NCBI GenBank assembly: GCA_002306815.1
Contig: DBTA01000024.1
Coordinates: 1-36,587 of the forward strand
Direction: 5' to 3'
Origin: Dehalococcoidia bacterium UBA1328
Lineage (GTDB): Bacteria > Chloroflexota > Dehalococcoidia > Lucifugimonadales > Lucifugimonadaceae
DNA: 36,587 nt
This document shows positions 25,218 through 33,263 of this stretch, piece after piece. The notes under the pieces were generated by a model, which saw only the letters and a program-made list of their open reading frames with translations, had not been told where the DNA came from and made no database searches. How positions within the stretch are numbered: the first letter of the stretch is position 1; each line of letters opens with the position of its first letter. Position numbers and translations under genes: made by a program.

Positions 25218-27908
25218 ATGGCCGATGGAACAACCTTCAAGATTGATGGCCGCGAGGTAGTCGCAAAACCTGGCCAAACGATCCTGCAGGCGGCAATGGA
25301 CGAGGAAATATACATCCCGTACCTCTGCTACTACCCAAAGATGAAGCCGCAAGGCTCCTGTCGGGCGTGCATGGTTGAAGTTGAAGCCAACGGTCGAAAG
25401 ATGACCGTTGCTTCGTGCACGACTCCACCAATGCCGGACGCTGACGTAACGACAAACAGCGAGGAAGTTCAAGGGCTGCGCCGTAACGTAGTTGAACTTC
25501 TAATGAGTGAACATCCACACGGCTGCCTGACGTGTCACCGAATCGAGCTATGTGGTCCGCAGGACATTTGCCAGCGCCACGTCACAGTCACTGACCGCTG
25601 CACTATTTGCCCGAAGAACGAACGATGTGAACTCAAAGACACCGTTCGATCTGTTGAACTCGATTTACGAACACCGCTCAACTACCACCGGCGAGATCTC
25701 CCGATTCACGTCGATGATCCGTTTTACGACCGCGACTACAACCTCTGCATTGTTTGTTCGCGTTGTGTTCGAGTTTGTGATGAAGTTCGCTTTGATACTG
25801 CACTCACACTGACTTCTCGTTCAGGTGTCGCGCTAGTTGGAACTTCACACGGAACCTCACTTCTTGAATCAGGTTGTGAGTTCTGTGGTGCTTGTGTCGA
25901 CGTATGTCCCACCGGCTCACTCACTGAACGCAATTACAAGTGGGAAAAGGCTGTCTCCGAAGTAACGACCGTTTGCACTAACTGCCCGGTTGGCTGTCAG
26001 ATGATCGCAGAAGTCAATAAGTTCGGGAAAGTTGTTAGATTCAAAGCTGATCTTGCTGGTGCCGCCAATAACGGTCAGGCGTGTATGGCCGGTAAATTCG
26101 GATATGAGTACACCAACGATTCGTTGCGTCTTAAGCGACCTTACGTTCGCGAAGACGGAATCCTCAAAAAGGCAACTTGGGCAGAGGCACTAGACAAAAT
26201 CTCAGCTGGTCTCGGCAACCATGCTGCTGACGAAGTAGCAGTTATCACTTCGCCTCGTGGATCAAACGAAGACCATTATGTAGCTGCGAAGTTTGCAAAA
26301 ACTGTTCTGAAGACGCCAAATATCGATTCGGCTCTCAATGCCGACAACGCTCTGTTATCACGACTTGAGACTCGAATAGGGACGGGCGCTGCGAGCAACC
26401 CAATTTGGGATCTTGAAGGTGCGAAGAGTCTGCTGGTCGTTACTGGTAACCCAACCGAAGAGCAAAATGTTCTTGCTGTTCCTGCGAAGAAAGCGGTTCG
26501 TGAGGGTGCAAAACTCGTTGTCATAGACTCTCGCGAAACTGAACTCACACGATACGCGAACGAGTGGCTCCGTCCTCGACCCGGTTCGGAAGCGTTGCTA
26601 ATCGCAGGAATCAGCCGGGCAATTCTGGATGAAGCGCTGGAAGATCAGGATTTCGTAAGCTCCCGTATCGAGAACGCAGAGGAACTCAAGCAAGCGTTGT
26701 GGAAATTCGATCTTGCTAAAGTTTCACGAGATGCTGGAATTGACGAAGAACAAATTCGCCGAGCTGCACGAGTCTTTGCCGAATCGGATGCTGGCGCAAT
26801 TATCCTTGGAAATGATGGCCTCACCGACTCAACTACTGAACGAGTGGTCGACGCCTCGGTTGATCTCGCTGCAATTACTGGAAACCTTGGTAAACCATCT
26901 TCAGGAATATTCCCACTGTACCAGGGTGCAAACACACTTGGGGCCCGAAACGTCGGTGCTGTAGCCGGTGACAAAGGACGCGATATTCAGGGGATGATCT
27001 CAGCGATGTCGTCTGGCGATGTTAAGGCAGCACTCATCATGGCTGACGGTGTATCTGGATTCACTCCGAGCTTGAGGTCGCTGCCGGCGGCTCTTGAACG
27101 ACTAGATTTCCTCGTCGTTTCGGCAGCGTTTGATTCAGAAATTACTCATCATGCCGATGTTGTTCTTCCGGCTGCGACCTACGCAGAACAGAACTCGACC
27201 GTGACTAACCTGGAACGCCGCGTACAACTACTACGAGTAACCGCAGAACCTCGACACGAAGAACGAACCGGGTGGGAAACCGTTGCTTCTATTGCTAATG
27301 CAATGGGTGGAGACGGATTCGTATATTCATCAGCTTCAACGGTTTTCGACGAGATTGCCGAAAACGTGGCTGTTTATGCTGGCCTCACTTATGAACTCCT
27401 CCAGTCGGGAGGAATTCAATACCCGGTGTTTACCCCAAACTCAGAAATTCTGTTCTCAGATTCTGATTCAAAAATCTCAGTAAGTAACCCGGATTACGAT
27501 GAACTTGCTGGTTCAATCACCAGCGATAAACTCACGTTCGCGCCCGGTCGTGTTTTGAATCAACCGGAACGTGACGTCGTCGTCCGTAAGCCAGCCGAAA
27601 TGAACTACGTTGATCGTGAACAGCTGATTCAGATTCACCCTGATGACGCAAAATCTGCTGGATTGAACGAAGGCGACATGATCCAGGTCAAGTCAGACAA
27701 TGGTCACGTGCTCGCTCGAGGAAAAGCCGTCTTCGAATCTCCGCAGGTAGGTCTAGTCGGGTCAACAACGTTGTTTGGTGAACTGGCGACCGAAATGCAC
27801 GAGCTTGAATCGGCGGATTGGACGCCACACATGCCGGGATTAGGCTTATCAAGCGCTACACTGGAAGCTGCACCGGTTGGACAGGGAACAGGTGCGGCTG
27901 CCGATTAA
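25218..27908 (+). CDS. nuoG: NuoG-like molybdopterin-fold iron-sulfur subunit
   Basis: 896 aa, ATG start with GGAG nearby. Domains in order: [2Fe-2S] ferredoxin (Cys37, Cys48, Cys51, Cys67), His-Cys cluster region, two 4Fe-4S sites (Cys177/180/183/187 and Cys220/223/226/230), a molybdopterin-domain 4Fe-4S site (Cys253/256/260/289), a large molybdopterin oxidoreductase domain, and a C-terminal dinucleotide-binding domain (about 795-875). The His-Cys region is expanded: HPHGCLTCHRIELCG and DIC (Cys103/106/112/118) precede the usual C-x2-C-x5-C (Cys128/131/137). Where formate dehydrogenases have catalytic Cys/Sec, this protein has ALNADNALL (about 372-380) without Cys or Sec, so formate oxidation is unlikely and an electron-relay NuoG role is favoured. 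Confidence 0.88.
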   Translation: MADGTTFKIDGREVVAKPGQTILQAAMDEEIYIPYLCYYPKMKPQGSCRACMVEVEANGRKMTVASCTTPPMPDADVTTNSEEVQGLRRNVVELLMSEHPHGCLTCHRIELCGPQDICQRHVTVTDRCTICPKNERCELKDTVRSVELDLRTPLNYHRRDLPIHVDDPFYDRDYNLCIVCSRCVRVCDEVRFDTALTLTSRSGVALVGTSHGTSLLESGCEFCGACVDVCPTGSLTERNYKWEKAVSEVTTVCTNCPVGCQMIAEVNKFGKVVRFKADLAGAANNGQACMAGKFGYEYTNDSLRLKRPYVREDGILKKATWAEALDKISAGLGNHAADEVAVITSPRGSNEDHYVAAKFAKTVLKTPNIDSALNADNALLSRLETRIGTGAASNPIWDLEGAKSLLVVTGNPTEEQNVLAVPAKKAVREGAKLVVIDSRETELTRYANEWLRPRPGSEALLIAGISRAILDEALEDQDFVSSRIENAEELKQALWKFDLAKVSRDAGIDEEQIRRAARVFAESDAGAIILGNDGLTDSTTERVVDASVDLAAITGNLGKPSSGIFPLYQGANTLGARNVGAVAGDKGRDIQGMISAMSSGDVKAALIMADGVSGFTPSLRSLPAALERLDFLVVSAAFDSEITHHADVVLPAATYAEQNSTVTNLERRVQLLRVTAEPRHEERTGWETVASIANAMGGDGFVYSSASTVFDEIAENVAVYAGLTYELLQSGGIQYPVFTPNSEILFSDSDSKISVSNPDYDELAGSITSDKLTFAPGRVLNQPERDVVVRKPAEMNYVDREQLIQIHPDDAKSAGLNEGDMIQVKSDNGHVLARGKAVFESPQVGLVGSTTLFGELATEMHELESADWTPHMPGLGLSSATLEAAPVGQGTGAAAD

Positions 27909-27970
27909 CTTGTTTTACTGCCAATTTACTCAGCTGTCGCATCCTTTTTGTACTAATCTGTATCTAATAT

Positions 27971-28028
27971 TTCGAGGGTCATCCCGAAGATGGCCTTTTC
28001 AGCCGACTCCAACTAGTCAGCTGAAAAG
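27971..28028 (+). promoter_or_regulatory. Two hairpins in the thioredoxin gene leader
   Basis: A small stem TTCG/CGAA extended by GG/CC spans 27971-27988. A stronger one follows at 27995-28028: CTTTTCAGC pairs perfectly with GCTGAAAAG, and inside it GACT pairs with AGTC. No T-run follows, so it is not a standard terminator for nuoG. It could stabilise or control the trxA leader, or end read-through from the upstream operon. No known riboswitch was recognised. Confidence 0.45.
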
Positions 28029-28056
28029 TCACTAATCGCTAAAGGGGCGAATTTGA

Positions 28057-28386
28057 ATGGCAAAACCGCAGGACATAAATGACGCCGATTTCGACGCCGA
28101 AGTTATCGACTCTGCTCTTCCAGTGCTTGTCGATTTTTGGGCGGAATGGTGTGGTCCCTGCAAGATGATTGCGCCTGTTGTTGAGGAACTGGCCGGTGAG
28201 TACGACGGAAAAGCTAAGTTCGTAAAGCTGAACGTGGATTTTAATCCGCATACTTCCGCGAAGTATGGTGTCCGTAGCATCCCAACACTATTGATCTTCA
28301 AGGGCGGTGCCCCGGTGGGTCAGGTTGTGGGTGCAGTTCCGAAGAGCGTGCTTCAGGCACGACTCGAAGACGCAATCACCGTCTAG
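28057..28386 (+). CDS. trxA: Thioredoxin
   Basis: 109 aa, ATG start with AAAGGGG upstream at suitable spacing. It has the exact thioredoxin active site WAEWCGPCKM with Cys32 and Cys35, Asp26 in the buried LVDFWAE strand, and the cis-proline SIPTLL (Pro75). The usual C-terminal glycine turn (FKGG) is present. It is a cytoplasmic dithiol reductant needing thioredoxin reductase, which is not in the window. It is monocistronic: it follows a 150-nt leader with hairpins and is followed by a likely terminator. It is a candidate reductant for the DsbA-like selenoprotein, but nothing in the sequence proves that link. Confidence 0.97.
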   Translation: MAKPQDINDADFDAEVIDSALPVLVDFWAEWCGPCKMIAPVVEELAGEYDGKAKFVKLNVDFNPHTSAKYGVRSIPTLLIFKGGAPVGQVVGAVPKSVLQARLEDAITV

Positions 28387-28403
28387 TCGATCTCAAATCT
28401 ATA

Positions 28404-28439
28404 AAAGAATCTGGCGAGATAGCTAGGGTCTTTCTTTTT
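28404..28439 (+). terminator. Likely rho-independent terminator of trxA
   Basis: AAAGA pairs with TCTTT and, after a two-by-two internal loop, CTGGC pairs with GCTAG around loop GAGATA. CTTTTT follows directly. It begins 17 nt after the trxA stop. The stem is modest because of the internal loop. Confidence 0.55.
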
Positions 28440-28440
28440 G

Positions 28441-28742
28441 CTGGTATTTAGACCGATTGTAGAAGTTCGTCCTCGATCGATACACAAACCTGTTACTCCG
28501 TTGCTTATGGAACATCCATAAGTGGCATAAATGTCAATGTGCACTTCATTCAGAATATCGATCATCTCACTGCAATCAAATCACAATTTCCGAAATTCGA
28601 ACATAGATAACTCTGACTTTAACTCTATTCCAGGGCCATCCGGCGCCTAGAAAACTCCTTCATCACTCCGCCGGATAGCACCTCGAAGCCTCATCGGAGA
28701 ATGTATCCTTGTTACGCCTCCCTCCACATGGCGAAACGGAGA
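28441..28742. other. Non-coding stretch upstream of tRNA-Sec
   Basis: I see no convincing protein gene here. It contains an inverted repeat: ATCCGGCG (28638-28645) and its exact complement CGCCGGAT (28669-28676), separated by 23 nt and about 70 nt before the tRNA gene. A clear promoter for the tRNA was not found. Confidence 0.5.
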
Positions 28743-28840
28743 GGGAGTGGATGGGTCCCGGTGGGCCTCACGGACTTCAACTCCGCTGGCGTGCGTCCTT
28801 CGGCGTGCGCGGAGGGTTCGACTCCCTTGCACTCCCGCCA
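28743..28840 (+). tRNA. selC: tRNA-Sec (anticodon TCA)
   Basis: 98 nt, with a layout matching Escherichia coli selC segment by segment. Acceptor GGGAGTGG faces GCACTCCC (7 of 8 pairs, with one G-G at the base). A 6-bp D stem (GGGTCC / GGGCCT) closes the 4-nt loop CGGT, a hallmark of tRNA-Sec. The anticodon arm has loop CTTCAAC with anticodon TCA at 28777-28779. The variable arm can form a stem of about nine pairs capped by CTTC. The T arm has loop TTCGACT and stem GAGGG / CCCTT. The end is GCCA, so discriminator G73 and an encoded CCA are present. It reads UGA and supports the selenoprotein at 9882-10517. Confidence 0.92.
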
Positions 28841-28966
28841 GCTGAGACGCCTATCGCGATAGATTTCATACCAGTGGGCGCCTTGGGCCAGTTCAGGGCA
28901 TCAAACTCACTCTCGGTTCTAGTGGTAACTTTTCTCTCCAAATCACACCTACCTTGTTAGAGGAAT

Positions 28967-29062
28967 ATGACTAGTGAACCGAATTTGAAACAGCGTATTC
29001 GATCGGGCGAAACGACCGTTTTAGCGCAGGTACGAAACTATGCTAATTGTGGTTTCGATTGA
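28967..29062 (+). pseudogene. 31-codon ORF, possible remnant of an HpcH/HpaI aldolase gene
   Basis: AGAGG lies just before ATG 28967, which opens an ORF with LKQRIRSGETTV and ends NYANCGFD before TGA 29060-29062. This resembles the start of HpcH/HpaI-type aldolases (LK-x-x-L-x-x-GE-x-V), followed later by A-x-x-GFDWV. Here the spacing is too short by roughly 16 residues and the W position is TGA, followed by VI and another stop. I read it as a decayed fragment; it could also be an unrelated small ORF. It ends 9 nt from the stop of the convergent DUF362 gene. Confidence 0.33.
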
Positions 29063-29071
29063 GTAATCTGA

Positions 29072-29962
29072 CTAGCATTCGAAAACAGCGCGCCAATCAT
29101 CCTTCAATGGCCAGGTCAGCTGTTCCTCGATATCCCTGTGATCTGCGTATACAGTACGGACTTCGTCGATGGATTTGCCCACTACATTGATATCTTCGAC
29201 TCCGAGGTTTCGGAGTTCCATTGCGTATCGAAGGTAGCCAACCTGTTCGATCTGGTAACCCATAATCTGGAGTCCAACGACGTCGGCAGCAATACCGTGA
29301 TGAGACGCAACAACTACGTTTGAATGGATCTCATAACCATCTATAGGACCGTTTCCTTGCATGCCGACCGTTCCGTCGATAATGGTGAGATGAGGTACAA
29401 CGTGTTGAGCCATCTTGGCGAGCGTCAGGTTGATCGCCTTGCTGCCTTTGTGAATCTTCACCTTTTCTTCTCGACCCGATAGTGTTCCAACGAGAATGTT
29501 CTTCAAACCCAGAGTGACCACAACGTTGTTGTGAGTTTTCATCGGGCATACTGAAACCACGTACGATTCTGAAAGTCGTTTCGACATGTACAAGGTTTGC
29601 GGATTCAGCTTCTCATCGAACGCCGGAACTGGAATTCGATCGTCGGAGTTAAGGTCGAGAAACTCTACAGAGAAGTCATTGGCAAGCGCACGGTAACCGT
29701 AGTTTTCGAATCCCGAATCTGGAGTGCCTATCGCAGGTCCCACGGCAATTACGAAGTCTTCCACCCCGCGATTACTCAGATATTCGAGAGTCGCTCTGGT
29801 TGTATCGACGTGGGTCGCCGCCAGTTGGTTAGAAGTCGTAACGAAATTCGGCTTCACCATCACAGGGAGATCAGGAATTTTTATTTCTGATTCGATCAGG
29901 TTGAGTGATTCGTGCACACCTTCAGACCGATCCCTCGTGCTTGCAATGCTTACCTTGATCAC
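29072..29962 (-). CDS. DUF362 domain protein
   Basis: 296 aa, GTG start at 29962 with AGGAG 7 nt upstream. The family's motifs are present: the VKPNFV segment (about 36-41) with THVDTTRATLEYL, the central CPMKTHNNVVVTLGLKN (about 139-155), and IIDGTVGMQGNGP. No ferredoxin-type cysteine motif is present, so it lacks the 4Fe-4S domain that some DUF362 proteins carry. The biochemical function of the family is not established. It is divergent from the aldo/keto reductase gene, with a 146-nt gap that may hold both promoters. Confidence 0.88.
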   Translation of the reverse strand: MIKVSIASTRDRSEGVHESLNLIESEIKIPDLPVMVKPNFVTTSNQLAATHVDTTRATLEYLSNRGVEDFVIAVGPAIGTPDSGFENYGYRALANDFSVEFLDLNSDDRIPVPAFDEKLNPQTLYMSKRLSESYVVSVCPMKTHNNVVVTLGLKNILVGTLSGREEKVKIHKGSKAINLTLAKMAQHVVPHLTIIDGTVGMQGNGPIDGYEIHSNVVVASHHGIAADVVGLQIMGYQIEQVGYLRYAMELRNLGVEDINVVGKSIDEVRTVYADHRDIEEQLTWPLKDDWRAVFEC

Positions 29963-30108
29963 TACATTCTCCTAGATTTTCTGTCAGCGACGTTCAGTAC
30001 ACGTCAGATGATAACCAATGTTTTTCGCGCTATTTGTCGAATGAACCCTGCGTGTCGGTGCTAGAGTTCCATCGTTTTAAAACTTATCCCAGCTGGAGCG
30101 CTCAATCA

Positions 30109-31101
30109 GTGAAGTACAAAAAAGTTGGTAATACCGATATCGAAGTATCCGAGTTCGCTCTGGGCTGCTGGCCTTTCGCAGGCGGTAGTGTGTGGGGACC
30201 ACAGGACGATGAAGTTTCAATTGCAACGGTTCACGCCGCTCTAGATCGTGGAATCAATTTCTTCGACACAGCGGAAGGCTACAACGATGATTCTCACTCG
30301 GAAGAAGTGCTCGGACAAGCGTTAGTAGGGCGTCGCAATCAAGCCGTGATTGCGACCAAAATTAGCCCGCCTCACCTTGTTCCATCGCTTGTAGAAGAGA
30401 CCTGCGACGCAAGCCTGCATAAACTTCAAACCGACTACATCGATCTTTACCAGATCCATTGGCCTAACCACGATGTTGCGATAGAGGATTCAATGGCTGC
30501 ACTGCTCAAGCTGAAGGACTCTGGAAAGATTCGTTCAATAGGGGTTTGCAACTTCGGAGTTAAGGATCTCACTGATGCGCTGGAGACAGCAGAACTGGTG
30601 ACCAATCAGTTGCCATACAACCTGCTCTGGCGACCGATTGAAGTTCAGATTCTTCCTACGTGTCGAAATAACAATATTGGACTAATATGCTACAGCCCCT
30701 TGGCACAGGGACTTCTCACCGGGCGATACTCAACTTCAGATGATGTTCCAGATGGATTGTCACGCTCACGACTATTCAACCAGAGCCGACCATTAGCTGC
30801 ACACGGCGAAGATGGTTGTGAGGAAGAAGCGTTCGATGCGATTGCCAAGGTGATTGCAATTGCCGATGAACTAGGTCAGCACCCGGCAAAAGTCGCGCTT
30901 GCATGGGTTCGAGCGCAGGCCGGAATAACTTCTCTGCTCGTCGGCGCAAGGTCTCCGGAAGAACTCGATCTAAATATCCCTGCATTCGAGTACGAGTTGT
31001 CAGGAGGCGTCAGGCAGCGACTAGATGATGCGACCGAGCCGGTAAAGGAAATAATCGGCTCCAACGCTGATATGTGGAACGGCGAGAACCGGATACGTTA
31101 A
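30109..31101 (+). CDS. Aldo/keto reductase
   Basis: 330 aa from GTG 30109 (MKYKKVGNTDIEVSEFALG...), with GGAG about ten nt upstream. An ATG or TTG-led extension from 30034 would add 25 residues not typical of the family. The catalytic tetrad is complete: Asp53 and Tyr58 (FFDTAEGY), Lys84 (IATKI) and His117 (LYQIHWPNH). The C-terminal NADP-binding region (about 235-290) includes GQHPAKVALAWV and LLVGARSPEEL. Such enzymes reduce aldehydes and ketones, including sugars, with NADPH. It is convergent with the LhgO-like gene. The substrate is not predictable from sequence. Confidence 0.92.
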   Translation: MKYKKVGNTDIEVSEFALGCWPFAGGSVWGPQDDEVSIATVHAALDRGINFFDTAEGYNDDSHSEEVLGQALVGRRNQAVIATKISPPHLVPSLVEETCDASLHKLQTDYIDLYQIHWPNHDVAIEDSMAALLKLKDSGKIRSIGVCNFGVKDLTDALETAELVTNQLPYNLLWRPIEVQILPTCRNNNIGLICYSPLAQGLLTGRYSTSDDVPDGLSRSRLFNQSRPLAAHGEDGCEEEAFDAIAKVIAIADELGQHPAKVALAWVRAQAGITSLLVGARSPEELDLNIPAFEYELSGGVRQRLDDATEPVKEIIGSNADMWNGENRIR

Positions 31102-31123
31102 GTAAGAAATCCCGGCCAGATTA

Positions 31124-32362
31124 TCAGCTAAATGGCGTTTTCTTCGACGACTGAAGTCCAAAGTTCTTCACCGCCATATTGGCAATGTAGTCACCTATAA
31201 CGAGTGACGAAGTCGCTCCGGGAGAAGGGGCATTCAACACGTGAATTGCGCCGCGTGACTCTTCGATTCGGAAGTCGTCTAGCAAGTTTCCATCGCGATC
31301 AACCGCTTGAGCGCGAACGCCAGATCCGGTTCCGTGAAGGTCATTCGCTGTAAGTTCAGGAACGAGTTTCTGCAGACTGTCGAGGAAAATACCTTTGCGA
31401 AGTGATCGATTGATTTCCCAGACACCCATTTTCCACTCTCGAAGGCTCATTTTCCAGAATCCAGGGAACGTGATCGTGCGCAAAAACTCGCTCATCGAGA
31501 AGTCGCGCTTCCGATATCCTTCCCGTTTTGTCGCAAGCACCGCGTTGGGTCCAGCTTCGACCCAACCTTTCATGGTTTGCGTGAGGTGAACTCCTAGGAA
31601 AGGGAATGCGGGGTCGGGAACGGGGTAGATCAATCCTTTGACGAGATATTCGCTCTCCTTGCGGAGCTTGTAATACTCGCCTCGGAAGGGAATGATTCTT
31701 AACCCAGTATGTACACCCATCGTCTCGGCGACCACATCTGAGTGCAAGCCGGCACAGTTGATCGTATTGGTCGTCTCGAAATCGCCCGATGTGGTGTTGA
31801 GAATAGTCGCGCCCTTTAGAGTTTTTGAACCCTTAAGCGCCGTGTTGAAATGGATGTCTCCACCGGCTTCTCGCACCTTGTCCGCGTATACGGCGGTTAC
31901 ATTGCGGTAGTCCACAATTCCCGTTCCAGGAGCGTACAAAGCCTTTTTGGCTACGACATGAGGTTCGATTTCCTTCATTTCGTCCTGGTCGACCATCCGG
32001 AGACCTTCAACCTTGTTGGCAGTTCCTCGTTTTTCCAGAGTGTTGAGTCGATCGACCCCCGCATCGTCGCTGGCAACGATCAGTTTTCCGCAAGTCCAGA
32101 CTGGAATTTCGTTTTCTAGACAGAACTGCGTCATCGACGAACGACCGGCAACACAGAAATCTGCTTTGAATGAGCCTGGGCGATAGTAGATTCCGGAGTG
32201 AATAACTCCAGAGTTGTGACCGCTTTGCTGAGTACCTTCCTTCTCGTTCTTCTCGATTATCGCCAGTTTGGTGTTAGGGAAACGCTCCAACAATTTCATT
32301 GCCGTGGAGAGACCAATAATTCCGGCCCCTATGACGATCAGATCGTATTTAATTGAAGGCAC
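31124..32362 (-). CDS. lhgO: L-2-hydroxyglutarate oxidase/dehydrogenase-like FAD protein
   Basis: 412 aa from GTG 32362 (MPSIKYDLIVIGAGIIG...). A longer upstream reading adds about 70 unlikely residues and runs into the divergent gene. The DAO-fold FAD motif is VIGAGIIGLSTA (Gly12, Gly14, Gly17), then an acidic strand end in LAIIEKNEKEG. The LhgO signature SGHNSGVIHSGIYYRPGS carries the histidine near the flavin, and HGTGSGVRAQAVD and APSPGATSSLVIGDYIA occur at the C-terminus. Known members oxidise L-2-hydroxyglutarate to 2-oxoglutarate and pass electrons to quinone. It is divergent from lutABC with a 112-nt gap, so it may be the flavin subunit that works with that iron-sulfur system. The exact 2-hydroxy acid is uncertain. 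Confidence 0.88.
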   Translation of the reverse strand: MPSIKYDLIVIGAGIIGLSTAMKLLERFPNTKLAIIEKNEKEGTQQSGHNSGVIHSGIYYRPGSFKADFCVAGRSSMTQFCLENEIPVWTCGKLIVASDDAGVDRLNTLEKRGTANKVEGLRMVDQDEMKEIEPHVVAKKALYAPGTGIVDYRNVTAVYADKVREAGGDIHFNTALKGSKTLKGATILNTTSGDFETTNTINCAGLHSDVVAETMGVHTGLRIIPFRGEYYKLRKESEYLVKGLIYPVPDPAFPFLGVHLTQTMKGWVEAGPNAVLATKREGYRKRDFSMSEFLRTITFPGFWKMSLREWKMGVWEINRSLRKGIFLDSLQKLVPELTANDLHGTGSGVRAQAVDRDGNLLDDFRIEESRGAIHVLNAPSPGATSSLVIGDYIANMAVKNFGLQSSKKTPFS

Positions 32363-32474
32363 TTCGTACTTTCTTTCACTTTCGGAAATCGATCTGCCAA
32401 AAATATCACAGCAGATCGGCGTAAGTAACTTTTTGTGCTCGCTTAATCGCCGGATGAAACTGATAATGAGCGCC
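32363..32474. promoter_or_regulatory. Shared intergenic region between lhgO-like and lutABC
   Basis: A 112-nt divergent gap that must hold the promoters of both transcripts. I could not pick clear -35/-10 boxes or an operator. If the LutA-like gene starts earlier (ATG 32454 or 32466), the gap is slightly shorter. Confidence 0.45.
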
Positions 32475-33263
32475 ATGTCAGAAAGCCCAGCCAACACATC
32501 GAAACCGTCAAGAGTCAATCTCTTCGCGTCGTGCATGGTTGACCAGGTAGCGCCGTCAGTCGGCGAATGCACTGTGGATGTCCTTGAGTATCTGGGGCTT
32601 GAAGTGGTTTTCGTAAAAGATCAAACCTGCTGCGGACAACCTGCGTTCAACAGCGGTTTTCGTTCCGAAGCCTTCCCTGTGGCAAAAAGATTTGTCGAAC
32701 TGTTTGAAAGTGTCGAAGGGCCAATAGTGGTTCCATCAGGTTCTTGCGCCGCAATGGTTCGCAATTTCTATAAAGATCTTTTCAGAGGCGATTCGGATCT
32801 GATCCAGAGGTCTTCGCGTCTGAGCGGCCGACTCTACGAATTCACGGAATTCATAAGTAAATTCTTCGGGACTCAGGCAATAAATGGGAACCTAAAGACA
32901 ACAGCGACCTATCACAAATGCTGTCATCTACTTAGGGAAATCGGAGTCGATGAACAGCCGGTTGAAATGCTCGCCACTATCGAAGGTCTGGAACTAAAGC
33001 CTTTGGAGCGAGCCGATGTTTGCTGCGGTTTTGGTGGATCATTCTCAGTAAAAATGCCGGACATATCCTCGGCAATTCTTGATGAAAAATTGGATTTCAT
33101 CGAAGCCACCGAAGCTGCAGCGGTAGTCGCCGCCGATATCGGTTGTGTTTTTCAAATGCAGGGTGGATTGCGCCGACGAGGATCTGAGATTCAAGTCATC
33201 CATATAGCCGAAGCATTATCACGCGCCGTTGGGGGGCATGCCAAAACGAGGCACGCACGATGA
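32475..33263 (+). CDS. lutA: LutA-like cysteine-rich (CCG domain) protein
   Basis: 262 aa from ATG 32475; ATG 32454 and 32466 in the same frame are alternatives, none with a strong ribosome site. Two CCG domains are visible: LFASCMVDQ (Cys20) with DQTCCGQPAFNSG (Cys52-Cys53), and YHKCCHLLREIG (Cys149-Cys150) with ADVCCGFGGSFS (Cys183-Cys184). These cysteine pairs resemble those of heterodisulfide reductase B and GlcF/LutA, where they bind unusual iron-sulfur clusters and carry electrons from a hydroxy-acid oxidising flavin site. It forms an operon with the LutB-like gene (ATGA overlap) and then LutC. In LutABC the set oxidises L-lactate; here the substrate may differ. Confidence 0.9.
   Translation: MSESPANTSKPSRVNLFASCMVDQVAPSVGECTVDVLEYLGLEVVFVKDQTCCGQPAFNSGFRSEAFPVAKRFVELFESVEGPIVVPSGSCAAMVRNFYKDLFRGDSDLIQRSSRLSGRLYEFTEFISKFFGTQAINGNLKTTATYHKCCHLLREIGVDEQPVEMLATIEGLELKPLERADVCCGFGGSFSVKMPDISSAILDEKLDFIEATEAAAVVAADIGCVFQMQGGLRRRGSEIQVIHIAEALSRAVGGHAKTRHAR

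Noticed and set aside
25218..27908. NAD-dependent formate dehydrogenase alpha subunit
   Set aside because: The catalytic Cys/Sec with adjacent His is absent (ALNADNALL at that place), so the NuoG-like relay call is preferred.
28851..28862. CTATCGCGATAG palindrome after tRNA-Sec as a terminator
   Set aside because: The stem is too short once a loop is allowed and only a few T residues follow.
28709..28960. 83-codon ORF spanning the tRNA-Sec gene
   Set aside because: It is a chance reading through a structured RNA gene and has no recognisable domain.
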